Source of the DNA: a virus | Length of the DNA: 24,556 nucleotides | Reading direction: 5' to 3' (one strand) | Virus record (IMG/VR): IMGVR_UViG_3300033145_000704 | Location: 1 to 24,556 of that record | Shown: piece by piece, positions 1 to 7,811 of the stretch | Numbering within the stretch: the stretch's first letter is position 1 | Layout of the letters: every line of letters begins with the position of its first letter | Notes under the pieces: model-generated | The model's database searches: none | The model's input: only the letters and a program-made list of their open reading frames with translations | Told to the model about the DNA's origin: nothing | Program-made: the position numbers and the translations under genes

Positions 1-88
1 GTGGGCTTGTTTTTTTCACTTTATATTGCCTTTGGGCCGGCGACAAGAAAGTGAGTTTTTGACAAAATAGAAAGGATTTTAATCGCGG

Positions 89-298
89 ATGCAGGATTTA
101 GGTTTATTATTGAAGCATTTAACTGAGAAGCAGCGGCGAAGGGTATGGATGCGGTATTTCGCCGACCCGCCTTTGAGTTATGCCGAGATTGCCAAACAAG
201 AAGGGATAAATCCCAAAACGGTTTGGCGGTCGATTAACCAAGCACATAAAAAATTAGAAAAATTAGGCAAAAAACTAACAAATATAGGCCAAAAATAG
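89..298 (+). CDS. Sigma70 region 4-like HTH protein
   Basis: A 69-residue protein whose residues about 11-60 match the helix-turn-helix of sigma70 region 4: a leading helix (LTEKQRRRVWMRYF), the YAEIAKQEGI helix, the turn, and a recognition helix (NPKTVWRSINQAHKKL). The start is the first ATG after an in-frame TAA at 80-82, with AAAGGA at 71-76. Small region 4-only proteins just before phage terminase genes often act as late-gene activators or occupy the small terminase position. Which applies here is inference. No other small terminase candidate is visible between it and the large terminase. It could also be the end of a regulatory module lying left of the window. Confidence 0.75.
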   Translation: MQDLGLLLKHLTEKQRRRVWMRYFADPPLSYAEIAKQEGINPKTVWRSINQAHKKLEKLGKKLTNIGQK

Positions 299-355
299 GC
301 CATAACTCGCTAATTATGGAAAGGAAGAAAAGGCTTACAAATAAAGGAAGTTTTT

Positions 356-589
356 ATGTCGTATTTAGGTAACTACCAGAGATCGAAGGATTCCGAGATT
401 GGCTATATAAGAGTCCAATCTGTTGATGTCAATAAAAAGATAAGCTGGGGGGAACCTGCCAAAATCGTGCAGGCCAAGATGGACAGGCGTTGCCCGCATT
501 GCGGGGCCGGCAAGAGTGATGGTTTCGATATTGGCATTGAAAACGGTAAAATTTTTGGCGCTCGCTGTGAGTGTGGCTTTTCGTTTTAA
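356..589 (+). CDS. Small zinc ribbon protein
   Basis: A 77-residue protein with two cysteine pairs in its second half: CPHCG (about residue 46) and CECG (about residue 72). This is the spacing of a single zinc ribbon. The N-terminal half is polar and not recognised. AAAGGAAG at 343-350 lies 5 bases before the ATG. It sits between the HTH protein and another Cys-motif protein. Such ribbons in phages may bind nucleic acid or partner proteins, but no function can be assigned from sequence alone. Confidence 0.65.
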   Translation: MSYLGNYQRSKDSEIGYIRVQSVDVNKKISWGEPAKIVQAKMDRRCPHCGAGKSDGFDIGIENGKIFGARCECGFSF

Positions 590-600
590 GGATATTAATA

Positions 601-798
601 ATGCGAGAAGGAATACCCCCGAAATATAAAACCCATTTTAAAAAAGCGGTTAAAAGCAGGAAAAGTGCTATTACTGCTATGTGTCTTGAATGTATGGGCT
701 ATGTCAAATCAGAAATTCCTGAATGTACTGATATTGCTTGCCCTTTGTATTCCCATCGCCCTTACGTTTCCCGTGAAGTGGCGAAAATCAAGGGTTAG
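601..798 (+). CDS. Conserved phage Cys-motif protein (CLECMG...CPLY type)
   Basis: A 65-residue basic protein with the pattern CLECMGY, then C-T-D-I-A-CPLYSHRPY. It resembles a widespread family of tiny phage proteins with four cysteines in the form CxxCMG-x(n)-C-x(4)-CPLY, seen here at residues about 28-52. The four cysteines probably bind one zinc. The ATG at 601 was chosen because AAGGA at 588-592 gives a spacing of 8 bases. An in-frame upstream ATG at 571 lies inside the preceding gene and lacks a ribosome site. Function is unknown. Its place just before the terminase suggests a packaging or late-control accessory role. Confidence 0.7.
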   Translation: MREGIPPKYKTHFKKAVKSRKSAITAMCLECMGYVKSEIPECTDIACPLYSHRPYVSREVAKIKG

Positions 799-969
799 CG
801 CGCGCCAAATGAACGAACTCTGGATGAGGCGTGTTATCCAGCCGAGCTGCTATTAAGAACGCTTATTTTTTAAGGAACCCTCGATAACTGAAGTATGCTG
901 CTGTTAATTATGATAGCCAGTTACAACCAAGTTAAATGATAGTTACAACTATTTGTGTGTATAAAATAA
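799..969 (+). other. Intergenic leader before terminase, with a direct repeat
   Basis: This 171-base gap holds no convincing gene. AGTTACAAC occurs at 919-927 and again at 941-949, each preceded within a few bases by TGATAG, with a 22-base period. TATAAA at 960-965 could be a -10 element but has no matching -35 and lies almost on the terminase start. No clear terminator is present. The repeat could be an operator or packaging-site element, which is speculative. Confidence 0.3.
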
Positions 970-2715
970 ATGGGTCGTAAAGCTCTTGATAAAGAAACTT
1001 TGCAAAAGCGGGGAAGTTGGAGGGCAAAGACAAAAGATGCCCCTAAACCGCAACCTGTCAATAAATACACCAAAACCCCTGATTTTAAATGTGATAATTG
1101 GCCCGAACTGCTCAAAAGCCTGCCCGGATATAATCCTTATCATCCCGATTATTATTTTGACGAAACTTGCGCCGCTAAGGCCATTGATTTTTTCCAGCAG
1201 GAATTAGTTCACGTCAAGGGCGAAAAGACAGGTCACTGGTTTGTTCTGGAAAGATGGGAACAGGCGATAATCGCCAATCTGTTTGGGTGGAAGGACAAAG
1301 AGACTCATTTTCGGCGATACAAAGAGGCGTTTATTGAGGTTGGCCGCAAGAACGGCAAGACCCCTTTGGCAGCGGGGATATTATTGTATTTGCTGTTTGA
1401 AGATGGCGAACCCGGAGCGGAGATATACGGTGCCGCCTCAGAGTACAAGCAGGCATCGTTGGTGTTTACTCATGCATGGGGGATGGTGCGGCGGAATCCG
1501 GCTCTTTATGACAGGGCAAAGATTTTTAAGGGGCAGGCAAAGAGTATTGAGGTTGGTCAGCCGGGTGATGATGACTATGGAATTTACAGGGTAATAAGTT
1601 CAGACTCGTTTGCGGCTCATGGGTTTAACACCCACGCGGCGGTAGTAGATGAATTACATACACAGCCGAACCGTGATCTTGTTGACGCCTTAAATACCTC
1701 AACCGGAGCAAGGCGACAGCCGTTAATTATATATATTACCACCAGCGATTTTGAGCGTGATTCGATTTGCAATGAGTACGAGAATTACGCAGTCAAGGTG
1801 CTTGAAGGGACCATAAAAGACGATACATTTTTGCCGGTGATTTATAAGGCGAGTATTGATGACGATTGGATAGACCCAGAAGTATGGAAAAAAGCTAACC
1901 CGAATCTGGGTGTAAGCGTTTCTGTGGAATATTTAACAAAAGCTTGTCAAAAGGCGAAGGAGTCGCCAAGTTACGAAAATACTTTTAAGAGACTTCACTT
2001 GAACATCCGCACTCAACAGGATGTTCGGTGGTTACAAATGGGGGCATGGGACGCCTGCGACGGCAGGTATCCTGAAGAAAATTTGCTGGGCAGGTCATGT
2101 TTCGGGGGGCTTGACCTGTCCACAAATACAGATATTACGGCTTGTGTTCTGGTTTTCCCCATAGATGATAAATATGTTGTCTTGCCGAGGTTCTGGATTC
2201 CTGCGGATAATGCAAAGAAGCGATCCGACGCCGATAGGGTGCCTTATGTTCAGTGGGCGAAAGATGGATTTTTGAAGATGACACCTGGTAACGTGGTGGA
2301 TTATGACACGGTCAAACATGATGTCTTTGAATTGTTTGAAAAGTACAATATTGAGATGGCCTTTGACCGATGGAATTTTGAGGCGCTAAGGCAAATGATG
2401 GTTTCGGAGGGGATACCTGAAGAAAAACTGATTTCCTTTGGGCAGGGCTATGTTTCAATGTCGGCTCCGACGAAAGAATTAGAGAAGATTGTCTTGTCGA
2501 AACAATTAATACATAACCAACATCCTGTACTAAGGTGGATGGCGAGCAATGTTACGGTGGAACAGGATGCGGCGGGTAACTTAAAACCATCAAAGGCAAA
2601 ATCTACCGAGAGAATTGACGGGATAGTTGCATTGATTATGGCATTGGGTAGAGCAATAACCGTTCCGCCCGAACAACCAAGTGTCTATTCGACGCGGGGG
2701 ATTCTTAGATTATGA
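970..2715 (+). CDS. terL: Terminase large subunit (HK97 type)
   Basis: The 581-residue packaging motor ATPase and nuclease of tailed phages. It cuts concatemeric DNA and pumps it into the prohead through the portal. The Walker A motif is VGRKNGKT at 124-131, the form typical of the HK97/Terminase_1 family. Walker B is VVDE at 225-228, and an ITTSD coupling motif follows. The RNase H-like nuclease has D382 (FGGLDLST), D466 (AFDRWNF) and D550 (RIDGIV). Length is normal for the family. The ATG directly follows an in-frame TAA, and no good ribosome site lies within 15 bases, which is unusual beside the strong sites of its neighbours. The stop overlaps the portal start by 4 bases (ATGA). Confidence 0.97.
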   Translation: MGRKALDKETLQKRGSWRAKTKDAPKPQPVNKYTKTPDFKCDNWPELLKSLPGYNPYHPDYYFDETCAAKAIDFFQQELVHVKGEKTGHWFVLERWEQAIIANLFGWKDKETHFRRYKEAFIEVGRKNGKTPLAAGILLYLLFEDGEPGAEIYGAASEYKQASLVFTHAWGMVRRNPALYDRAKIFKGQAKSIEVGQPGDDDYGIYRVISSDSFAAHGFNTHAAVVDELHTQPNRDLVDALNTSTGARRQPLIIYITTSDFERDSICNEYENYAVKVLEGTIKDDTFLPVIYKASIDDDWIDPEVWKKANPNLGVSVSVEYLTKACQKAKESPSYENTFKRLHLNIRTQQDVRWLQMGAWDACDGRYPEENLLGRSCFGGLDLSTNTDITACVLVFPIDDKYVVLPRFWIPADNAKKRSDADRVPYVQWAKDGFLKMTPGNVVDYDTVKHDVFELFEKYNIEMAFDRWNFEALRQMMVSEGIPEEKLISFGQGYVSMSAPTKELEKIVLSKQLIHNQHPVLRWMASNVTVEQDAAGNLKPSKAKSTERIDGIVALIMALGRAITVPPEQPSVYSTRGILRL

Positions 2716-4253
2716 AAATATTATCAACAGTATCCAACTGGATCAAGAAGTTTTCCGCTACCACAAGAGATAAGTCTGGTTGGTTTGTTAGATGGGCGAC
2801 CGGGGGCTTGACAAAATCCGGTGTGACTATAACAAATGATAATTCTTTGAAAATTTCAACGGTTTATGCGTGTATAAGAAACATATCCGAGGATATCGGC
2901 AAACTGCCTTTAAAGGTTTATCAAAAGGTCGGCAACGGCAAAGAGGAAAAACCAGATCACCCCGTATATAAAATATTGCACGATACACCCAATCCGGAGA
3001 TGGCCGCAATGAGCTTCCGGCAGACAATGACAGCGCATATATTGGGATGGGGTAATGCTTACGCCGAGATACAAAGGGATATTCACGGCAGGGTTGCGGG
3101 TTTGTGGCCTATAAGGCCTGATAGGGTTAGTCCTTTTAGAGATGGTAACAAGGATATATGGTACGAAATTTCCACCGACAATAACGAAAAAATCAACTTG
3201 CGATATGATAGAGTATTACATTTGCCAGGCTTTAGCTATGACGGCCTTATGGGTTATAACGTAATCGCTTATGCTAAGGAGTCTCTTGGCTTTGCAAAGG
3301 CGGCGGAGAAATTTGGGGCAACTTTTTTTGGCAACGGAGCGACGCCTTCAGGGGTTTTGGAACATCCCGGGTCATTAAGTAAGGAAGCGTTTGAGCGGTT
3401 GAAGGCCGAAAAAGAAGCTGGGTTTACAGGGGACAACGCCCACAAGATGATGATACTTGAGGAGGGGATGAAGTTTACTCAGATTTCTATTCCTCCTGAA
3501 GATGCACAGTTTTTAGAGACACGGCAATTTTCAATACCTGAAATATGCCGCTGGTTCCGTATGCCGCCCCACAAGGTGCACGATTTAACCAGGGCGACAT
3601 TCTCGAATATCGAACATCAGGCGATAGAGTATGTTACCGATACCCTGACTCCGTGGTTTATCCGGTGGGAGCAGGAGATTAACCGCAAACTGTTTTCCGA
3701 GAAAGAAAGACGGGATGGTTATTATGTCAAGCATATCGCCGAGGGGCTTTTGCGGGGTGATATTAAGTCGAGATACGATGCGTATGCCGTTGGGCGTAAC
3801 TGGGGGTGGCTGAGTGCCAATGATATTAGACAGTTTGAGGACATGGACCCGATAGATGAAGGTGAAGACTATCTTATTCCTGTCAATATGATGATTGCCG
3901 GCGAATCTGTAACAAATTACGACCCTATAGTTCAGGATGCCGCCGAGAGAATATCTAATGCGGAAATAAAGGGGCTTGGCCAGAGGATAGATAGGGCTAA
4001 AGACGACCCGGATAAATATGTGGGGTGGGCTGTAAACTTCTACCAGAAACACAGAGATTATGTAACAAAGACGTTAGAGCCATTGATAAAGGCATCGGGC
4101 GTCGATTTGTCATCAGTGATTGACGAACTGGCCGACAAGAAAGTGGAATTATTGGTAAAGGCCAGCCCGATTGAATTTTATGAAAAACTCAAATCAAACT
4201 CTTTAGAGTTGACTTATCAAACGATCCAGCGGGGGTTAAAAGATGGATTATAA
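2712..4253 (+). CDS. Portal protein (HK97 gp3-like)
   Basis: A 513-residue portal protein, the dodecameric ring at one capsid vertex that docks the terminase and later the tail. The segment with VYACIRNISEDIGKLPL near residue 50 is the hallmark of this family. A helical wing and stem follow, with IPEICRWFRMPPHKV and a WEQEINRKL helix. Length is slightly above the usual 400-450, because of a hydrophilic C-terminal extension. Translation is coupled to the terminase by the ATGA overlap. The end overlaps the protease start by 11 bases, a common arrangement in the terminase-portal-protease-capsid order. Confidence 0.96.
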   Translation: MKILSTVSNWIKKFSATTRDKSGWFVRWATGGLTKSGVTITNDNSLKISTVYACIRNISEDIGKLPLKVYQKVGNGKEEKPDHPVYKILHDTPNPEMAAMSFRQTMTAHILGWGNAYAEIQRDIHGRVAGLWPIRPDRVSPFRDGNKDIWYEISTDNNEKINLRYDRVLHLPGFSYDGLMGYNVIAYAKESLGFAKAAEKFGATFFGNGATPSGVLEHPGSLSKEAFERLKAEKEAGFTGDNAHKMMILEEGMKFTQISIPPEDAQFLETRQFSIPEICRWFRMPPHKVHDLTRATFSNIEHQAIEYVTDTLTPWFIRWEQEINRKLFSEKERRDGYYVKHIAEGLLRGDIKSRYDAYAVGRNWGWLSANDIRQFEDMDPIDEGEDYLIPVNMMIAGESVTNYDPIVQDAAERISNAEIKGLGQRIDRAKDDPDKYVGWAVNFYQKHRDYVTKTLEPLIKASGVDLSSVIDELADKKVELLVKASPIEFYEKLKSNSLELTYQTIQRGLKDGL

Positions 4254-5133
4254 GTACATTGTGAAGGCAATTAGTGACGTTTGGGCGATTATGCCTGAAA
4301 AACTTGAGGCCATTCTTGGCTTTTTGGCCCTTAGAATTGAAAACGGGGCTTTAAGTAAAGAGGAAATTGAGGCGAGAATAGGCGCAAAAAGAGCGACAAA
4401 GTTCAAGAATATCAAGGGAAACATTGCTGTTTTGCCTTTATATGGCACGATTGCACAAAAAATGAACCTGATGAGCGACTATTCCGGGGGTACTTCTACT
4501 GAATTATTTGGTAAATGGCTCGATGAAGCTGTTGGTGATAAGAGTATAGGCGCAATCGTTATTGATGTTGATTCTCCAGGTGGTTCTGTTTACGGAGTTC
4601 AGGAATTATCTGATAAGATTTACAGCGCAAGAGGGACAAAGCCTGTTATCGCAATGGTAAATTCTTTAAGCGCTTCAGCCGCTTACTGGATTTCCTCGGC
4701 AGCCGATGAAATTGTTGTCACTCCGGGCGGAGAGGTTGGTTCTATCGGCGTTGTTGCTGTCCATACCGATTATTCTGCTTATGAGGAGAAACAGGGGCTT
4801 AAAACAACCCTGATTCACGCAGGAAAGTACAAGGTCGAGGGTAATCCTTACGAATCTTTAGATGATGAGGCGAGAACGGAGATTCAGAAAAGAGTTGATG
4901 AATATTATTCGGAATTTGTTTCAAGTGTGGCAAGAAACAGGGGGGTAACCTCTACGGTTGTTAATAAAGATTTTGGTCAGGGCAGAGTTTTTGGCGCCAA
5001 AGAGTCTATAAAAGGGGGTCTTGCCGACCGGATAGGGACACTTGAAGAAGTTATACAGGATTTGGGGGCAAATCAAAACAAGAATTACAGGGCCAAATCG
5101 CAAAGACTTTTGGCTTTACACAAAGCGCGTTAA
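4243..5133 (+). CDS. Prohead protease, S49 (SppA-like) family
   Basis: A 296-residue serine protease of the SppA/S49 family placed between portal and capsid, where phages encode the enzyme that matures the prohead by cleaving scaffold segments. The catalytic serine is probably S145 in SLSASAAYW, and the catalytic lysine K197 in AGKYKVEG. Their 52-residue spacing matches Bacillus SppA (S147/K199). DVDSPGGSV earlier forms the family's glycine-rich oxyanion region. There is no signal peptide or membrane segment, which fits an intracellular phage enzyme. Residues 1-60 precede the protease core. The capsid protein has a matching N-terminal coiled-coil delta region, but no separate scaffold gene is visible. 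Confidence 0.93.
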   Translation: MDYKYIVKAISDVWAIMPEKLEAILGFLALRIENGALSKEEIEARIGAKRATKFKNIKGNIAVLPLYGTIAQKMNLMSDYSGGTSTELFGKWLDEAVGDKSIGAIVIDVDSPGGSVYGVQELSDKIYSARGTKPVIAMVNSLSASAAYWISSAADEIVVTPGGEVGSIGVVAVHTDYSAYEEKQGLKTTLIHAGKYKVEGNPYESLDDEARTEIQKRVDEYYSEFVSSVARNRGVTSTVVNKDFGQGRVFGAKESIKGGLADRIGTLEEVIQDLGANQNKNYRAKSQRLLALHKAR

Positions 5134-5162
5134 GCAGATTACGATTCACGCCACGGCGGTTT

Positions 5163-5185
5163 CGATTCTGATAAATCGTTTTTTT
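5163..5185 (+). terminator. Weak terminator-like hairpin before capsid gene
   Basis: CGATT (5163-5167) and AATCG (5174-5178) form a 5-bp stem with a 6-base loop, followed directly by seven T (5179-5185). It sits in the 74-base gap between protease and capsid. The stem is short and AT-rich, so it may act as a partial attenuator or an mRNA end that protects the capsid message, or it may do nothing. Confidence 0.3.
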
Positions 5186-5207
5186 AATAACAAATGGGGG
5201 TTTAATT

Positions 5208-6587
5208 ATGCTTACTTTAGAGCAACTTCGCGAGATGAAAGCAACTTCTATCACCGAGATGGAGGAACTTTTGGCAAGCGATGAGTTGACTGATGAGCAG
5301 CAGGCCCGATTTGATGAGTTGAATGCAGATGTCGAAAAACTTAATAAAAGAATTGAAGCGACAGAAACATTGCTCACCAAAAAGGCTGAGATGGAGGCCG
5401 ATGAGGTAAAACCCACACCGGCACCGGCTGCTAAAATTATTAGTCAGCTCGAAAAAGGCGAACCCAAGGCGGACAAAGAAACCAAGATAGTGGTACCTGC
5501 GACTGTTAAGACGTGGGGAAAACTAAATAGTTTCAAAACCGTTGAGGATGCCTATTCTGCTGGCCAATGGTATCTCGCCGTTGCGGGAAATAAGAGGTCG
5601 CAGGAATGGTGTGCCGAACACGGCATGCCGATTCAGTATTTCGGTGGAACGGGACATCAGGAAGGTGCCAATACTACGGGTGGTTATTTAGTGCCTGACC
5701 AGCTCGATAATTCGATTATCGATCTAAAGGTTGAGTACGGTGCGTTCAGGCGTAACGCCAATGTGGTGCAGATGACTTCAGATGTTATCCAGAGGCCGAG
5801 AAGGACTGGCGGATTGACTGCTTACTTTGTTGGCGAGTCCGCTGCTGGAACCGAGTCAACAAAGTCTTGGGATAAGGTTCAACTTATCGCTAAGAAACTA
5901 ATGGCACTTACTAAAATCTCAAGCGAATTGAGAGAAGATGCCATTATCAGTATTGCCGATGATCTTACCAGGGAAATCGCCTACGCGTTTGCATACAAAG
6001 AGGATTATTGCGGTTTTCTCGGCGATGGCACTTCGACTTATGGCGGTATCACAGGAATCAGCACCAAACTTAGTTCTTTAAATGGCGTTGATGAAGGTGG
6101 CGGTATGATTTTGGCCGCTGGCAACCTGTTTAGTGAGGTTACTGTTGGTGACTTAGGCCGCTGTGTTGGCAAATGTCCGACGTATGCAAGAGCCGGGGCT
6201 AAATGGTATTGCTCGCCGGTGGTACATGATGCGGTAATCCAAAGGCTTCTGTATGCCGGTGGCGGTAATACTGGTAAAGACCTTGAAGGCAAATGGCAGC
6301 CGAAGGCACTGGGCTATCCGGTTGAGCTGGTAGAGGTTATGCCGTCATCTGACTCCAATAGTCAGATTATGCTGCTGTTTGGAAACCTACAGCAAGCCGC
6401 AATGATGGGTGATAGACGACAGACTACTATTGCGTTCAGCGATACTGCTGTTGTTGATTCACAGAGTGTATTTGAACAGGATGAGATTGCTGTTCGCGGA
6501 ACTGAGCGTTTTGACATTAATGTTCACGACGTCGGTTCAGCTTCGGCAGCTGGTCCTGTTGTTTGTTTAATTAGTGCTTCGGCCTAA
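5208..6587 (+). CDS. Major capsid protein (HK97 gp5 fold)
   Basis: A 459-residue shell protein. Residues about 1-70 are a charged coiled coil (EQLREMKATSITEMEELL onward) like the HK97 delta domain, which acts as internal scaffold and is cleaved by the protease encoded just upstream. The mature part probably begins somewhere in residues 100-155. TTGGYLVP at 156-163 opens the conserved HK97-fold core, followed by the long spine region and the axial domain with FLGDGT and GGITG motifs. Translation starts at an ATG behind GGGGG with an A/T spacer. The 16-base start region is identical to that of the first tail tube gene, the other abundant virion protein. Confidence 0.96.
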   Translation: MLTLEQLREMKATSITEMEELLASDELTDEQQARFDELNADVEKLNKRIEATETLLTKKAEMEADEVKPTPAPAAKIISQLEKGEPKADKETKIVVPATVKTWGKLNSFKTVEDAYSAGQWYLAVAGNKRSQEWCAEHGMPIQYFGGTGHQEGANTTGGYLVPDQLDNSIIDLKVEYGAFRRNANVVQMTSDVIQRPRRTGGLTAYFVGESAAGTESTKSWDKVQLIAKKLMALTKISSELREDAIISIADDLTREIAYAFAYKEDYCGFLGDGTSTYGGITGISTKLSSLNGVDEGGGMILAAGNLFSEVTVGDLGRCVGKCPTYARAGAKWYCSPVVHDAVIQRLLYAGGGNTGKDLEGKWQPKALGYPVELVEVMPSSDSNSQIMLLFGNLQQAAMMGDRRQTTIAFSDTAVVDSQSVFEQDEIAVRGTERFDINVHDVGSASAAGPVVCLISASA

Positions 6588-6597
6588 GGGGGGCAAA

Positions 6598-7095
6598 ATG
6601 ATTAACATAAACGGTAATGCTTTATGCGTAATGCCGCCCAAAACTGTAGCTACAAACGCCACTAATTCAATGGTGTTTGACACAAAGGGTTTCGATTATG
6701 CCAATGTTTATGTTGGCATGGGAACCCATGCTACTAACAAGGCGGCACTTTCGACTTTGAAATTTACGGAGTCGGATAGTTCAACTGTAATCTCAAGCCA
6801 GTCGGCCATTGTCGCTTTGACTGGCGGAACCGCTACTTCTTCGAGTGTTGGTTTTGTAATTCCAACTGCTGTTAAGCACGGCCCCGGAGCTGTCAGCGAG
6901 TTCCAAATCGATTTGCGGAAACGCAAACGATACTTGGGACTCCAGGTAACACCTGGTGATACGACCGCGAATGAGACTTATGCGATTGCATCGTTGGGTC
7001 GTTCTGAATACAGCCGTGATACTGCTGTTGAGAAGTACGTTCAAAACGCTGCTGCAACAAGCTCGACTGCTTGTGCAATAGTTGTTACTGCTTAA
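6598..7095 (+). CDS. Putative virion protein (capsid decoration or head-associated)
   Basis: A 165-residue protein rich in Thr, Ser, Ala and Val, with alternating hydrophobic strands and no catalytic motif, as expected for a beta-rich structural protein. The start is ATG 6598 with AAGGGGGG at 6586-6593. A longer reading from GTG 6574 would overlap the capsid end and skip this ribosome site. Lying directly after the capsid gene, it may be a decoration protein or head fibre component. It is not recognised by family, so the role comes from position and composition only. Confidence 0.7.
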   Translation: MININGNALCVMPPKTVATNATNSMVFDTKGFDYANVYVGMGTHATNKAALSTLKFTESDSSTVISSQSAIVALTGGTATSSSVGFVIPTAVKHGPGAVSEFQIDLRKRKRYLGLQVTPGDTTANETYAIASLGRSEYSRDTAVEKYVQNAAATSSTACAIVVTA

Positions 7096-7098
7096 AAG

Positions 7099-7160
7099 CC
7101 TTTCACCTGATGGGGTCGGGCTTAGGTCCGGCCTTATCGGTGATGGGTTAAGGTGAAAGG
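7099..7160 (+). promoter_or_regulatory. Long hairpin covering the sulfotransferase ribosome site
   Basis: CCTTTCACCT (7099-7108) is perfectly complementary to AGGTGAAAGG (7151-7160), giving a 10-bp outer stem. The second arm is the ribosome binding site of the gene starting at 7167. Inside, GGTCGGGC (7114-7121) and GTCCGGCC (7126-7133) form an 8-bp hairpin with a TTAG loop and two G-U pairs. There is no T-run, so it does not look like an intrinsic terminator. The structure should block translation initiation of the accessory cassette unless it is opened. Confidence 0.65.
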
Positions 7161-7166
7161 GAAATT

Positions 7167-7811
7167 ATGATTCTATGGATTGCCGGTTGGCCGCATAACG
7201 GGTCAACATTGGTTAGGCAGATTTTAAAAGACAGTTTTGATTTACAGCCATATTCAAAGTATCAGGAACCGGGTTTGGTTGATGTATTCGGTGAGGATTC
7301 TTTGAAGTTCTCTAAAAAGTACACAGAGGATCAGTTCCGGGGTTATCTTTACTATCAAACCCGGAAAGAGACAACGATTGTCAAGACACATGAAATCCCT
7401 GTTGACGACAATCCGGCGATATTTGTTATCCGTGACGGTCGTGATGCGGTCACTGCGCTAAGTCATTTCTGGACGATACCGATTCGGGATGCCATTGCTG
7501 GTCAGGGTTGCGTGTTTGGTAATTGGTCAAGTCACTGGCACGCATGGAATCCTTTGAAAAGACCAAGGACATTGCTGGTGAGGTTCGAGGATATGATATT
7601 AAAACCCAATGACGTTTGTAAAGACTTAGAGAAGTTTTTAGGTGTCGAGCAGGAAAGACCTTATGTCGATGATTTTGAAGAAAAGCGGAAGATATGGCCC
7701 CAATTATTTAATGACCGGCTTGATTGCTGGCAAAAAGAAATGACCGAGTCCGATTTGGATCTGTTCTGGCGTTGCCATAAAGAAGTGATGGGGGAAGCGG
7801 GTTATGCGTAA
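7167..7811 (+). CDS. Sulfotransferase-like protein
   Basis: A 214-residue protein with both binding motifs of PAPS-dependent sulfotransferases. The 5'-phosphosulfate loop is GWPHNGSTLV at residues 7-16 (family form GxPRSGTT). The 3'-phosphate segment is FVIRDGRDAV at 86-95, with S99 a candidate partner serine. LVRFEDMILKPNDVCKDLEKFLGV is the usual segment that follows. The family moves sulfate from PAPS to carbohydrate, protein or small-molecule hydroxyls or amines. The acceptor is not readable here. It is short but complete for a bacterial or viral member. It begins a three-gene enzyme cassette within the head module and overlaps the next gene by 8 bases. Modification of a virion or cell-surface glycan is a reasonable inference because glycosyltransferases lie nearby. 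Confidence 0.85.
   Translation: MILWIAGWPHNGSTLVRQILKDSFDLQPYSKYQEPGLVDVFGEDSLKFSKKYTEDQFRGYLYYQTRKETTIVKTHEIPVDDNPAIFVIRDGRDAVTALSHFWTIPIRDAIAGQGCVFGNWSSHWHAWNPLKRPRTLLVRFEDMILKPNDVCKDLEKFLGVEQERPYVDDFEEKRKIWPQLFNDRLDCWQKEMTESDLDLFWRCHKEVMGEAGYA

Noticed and set aside
59-83. Promoter TTGACA at 59-64 before the HTH gene
   Set aside because: No -10 element is found at 16-18 bases; TTTAAT at 78-83 is too close.
665-856. 63-codon hydrophobic frame overlapping the Cys-motif gene
   Set aside because: It is the shifted frame of a recognised protein and has no ribosome site.
3585-4052. 155-codon minus-strand frame in the portal gene, and similar long antisense frames
   Set aside because: They lie wholly inside clearly identified structural genes and show no family pattern.
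7099-7160. Intrinsic terminator after the capsid genes
   Set aside because: The stem is strong but is not followed by T residues, and its second arm is a ribosome binding site.
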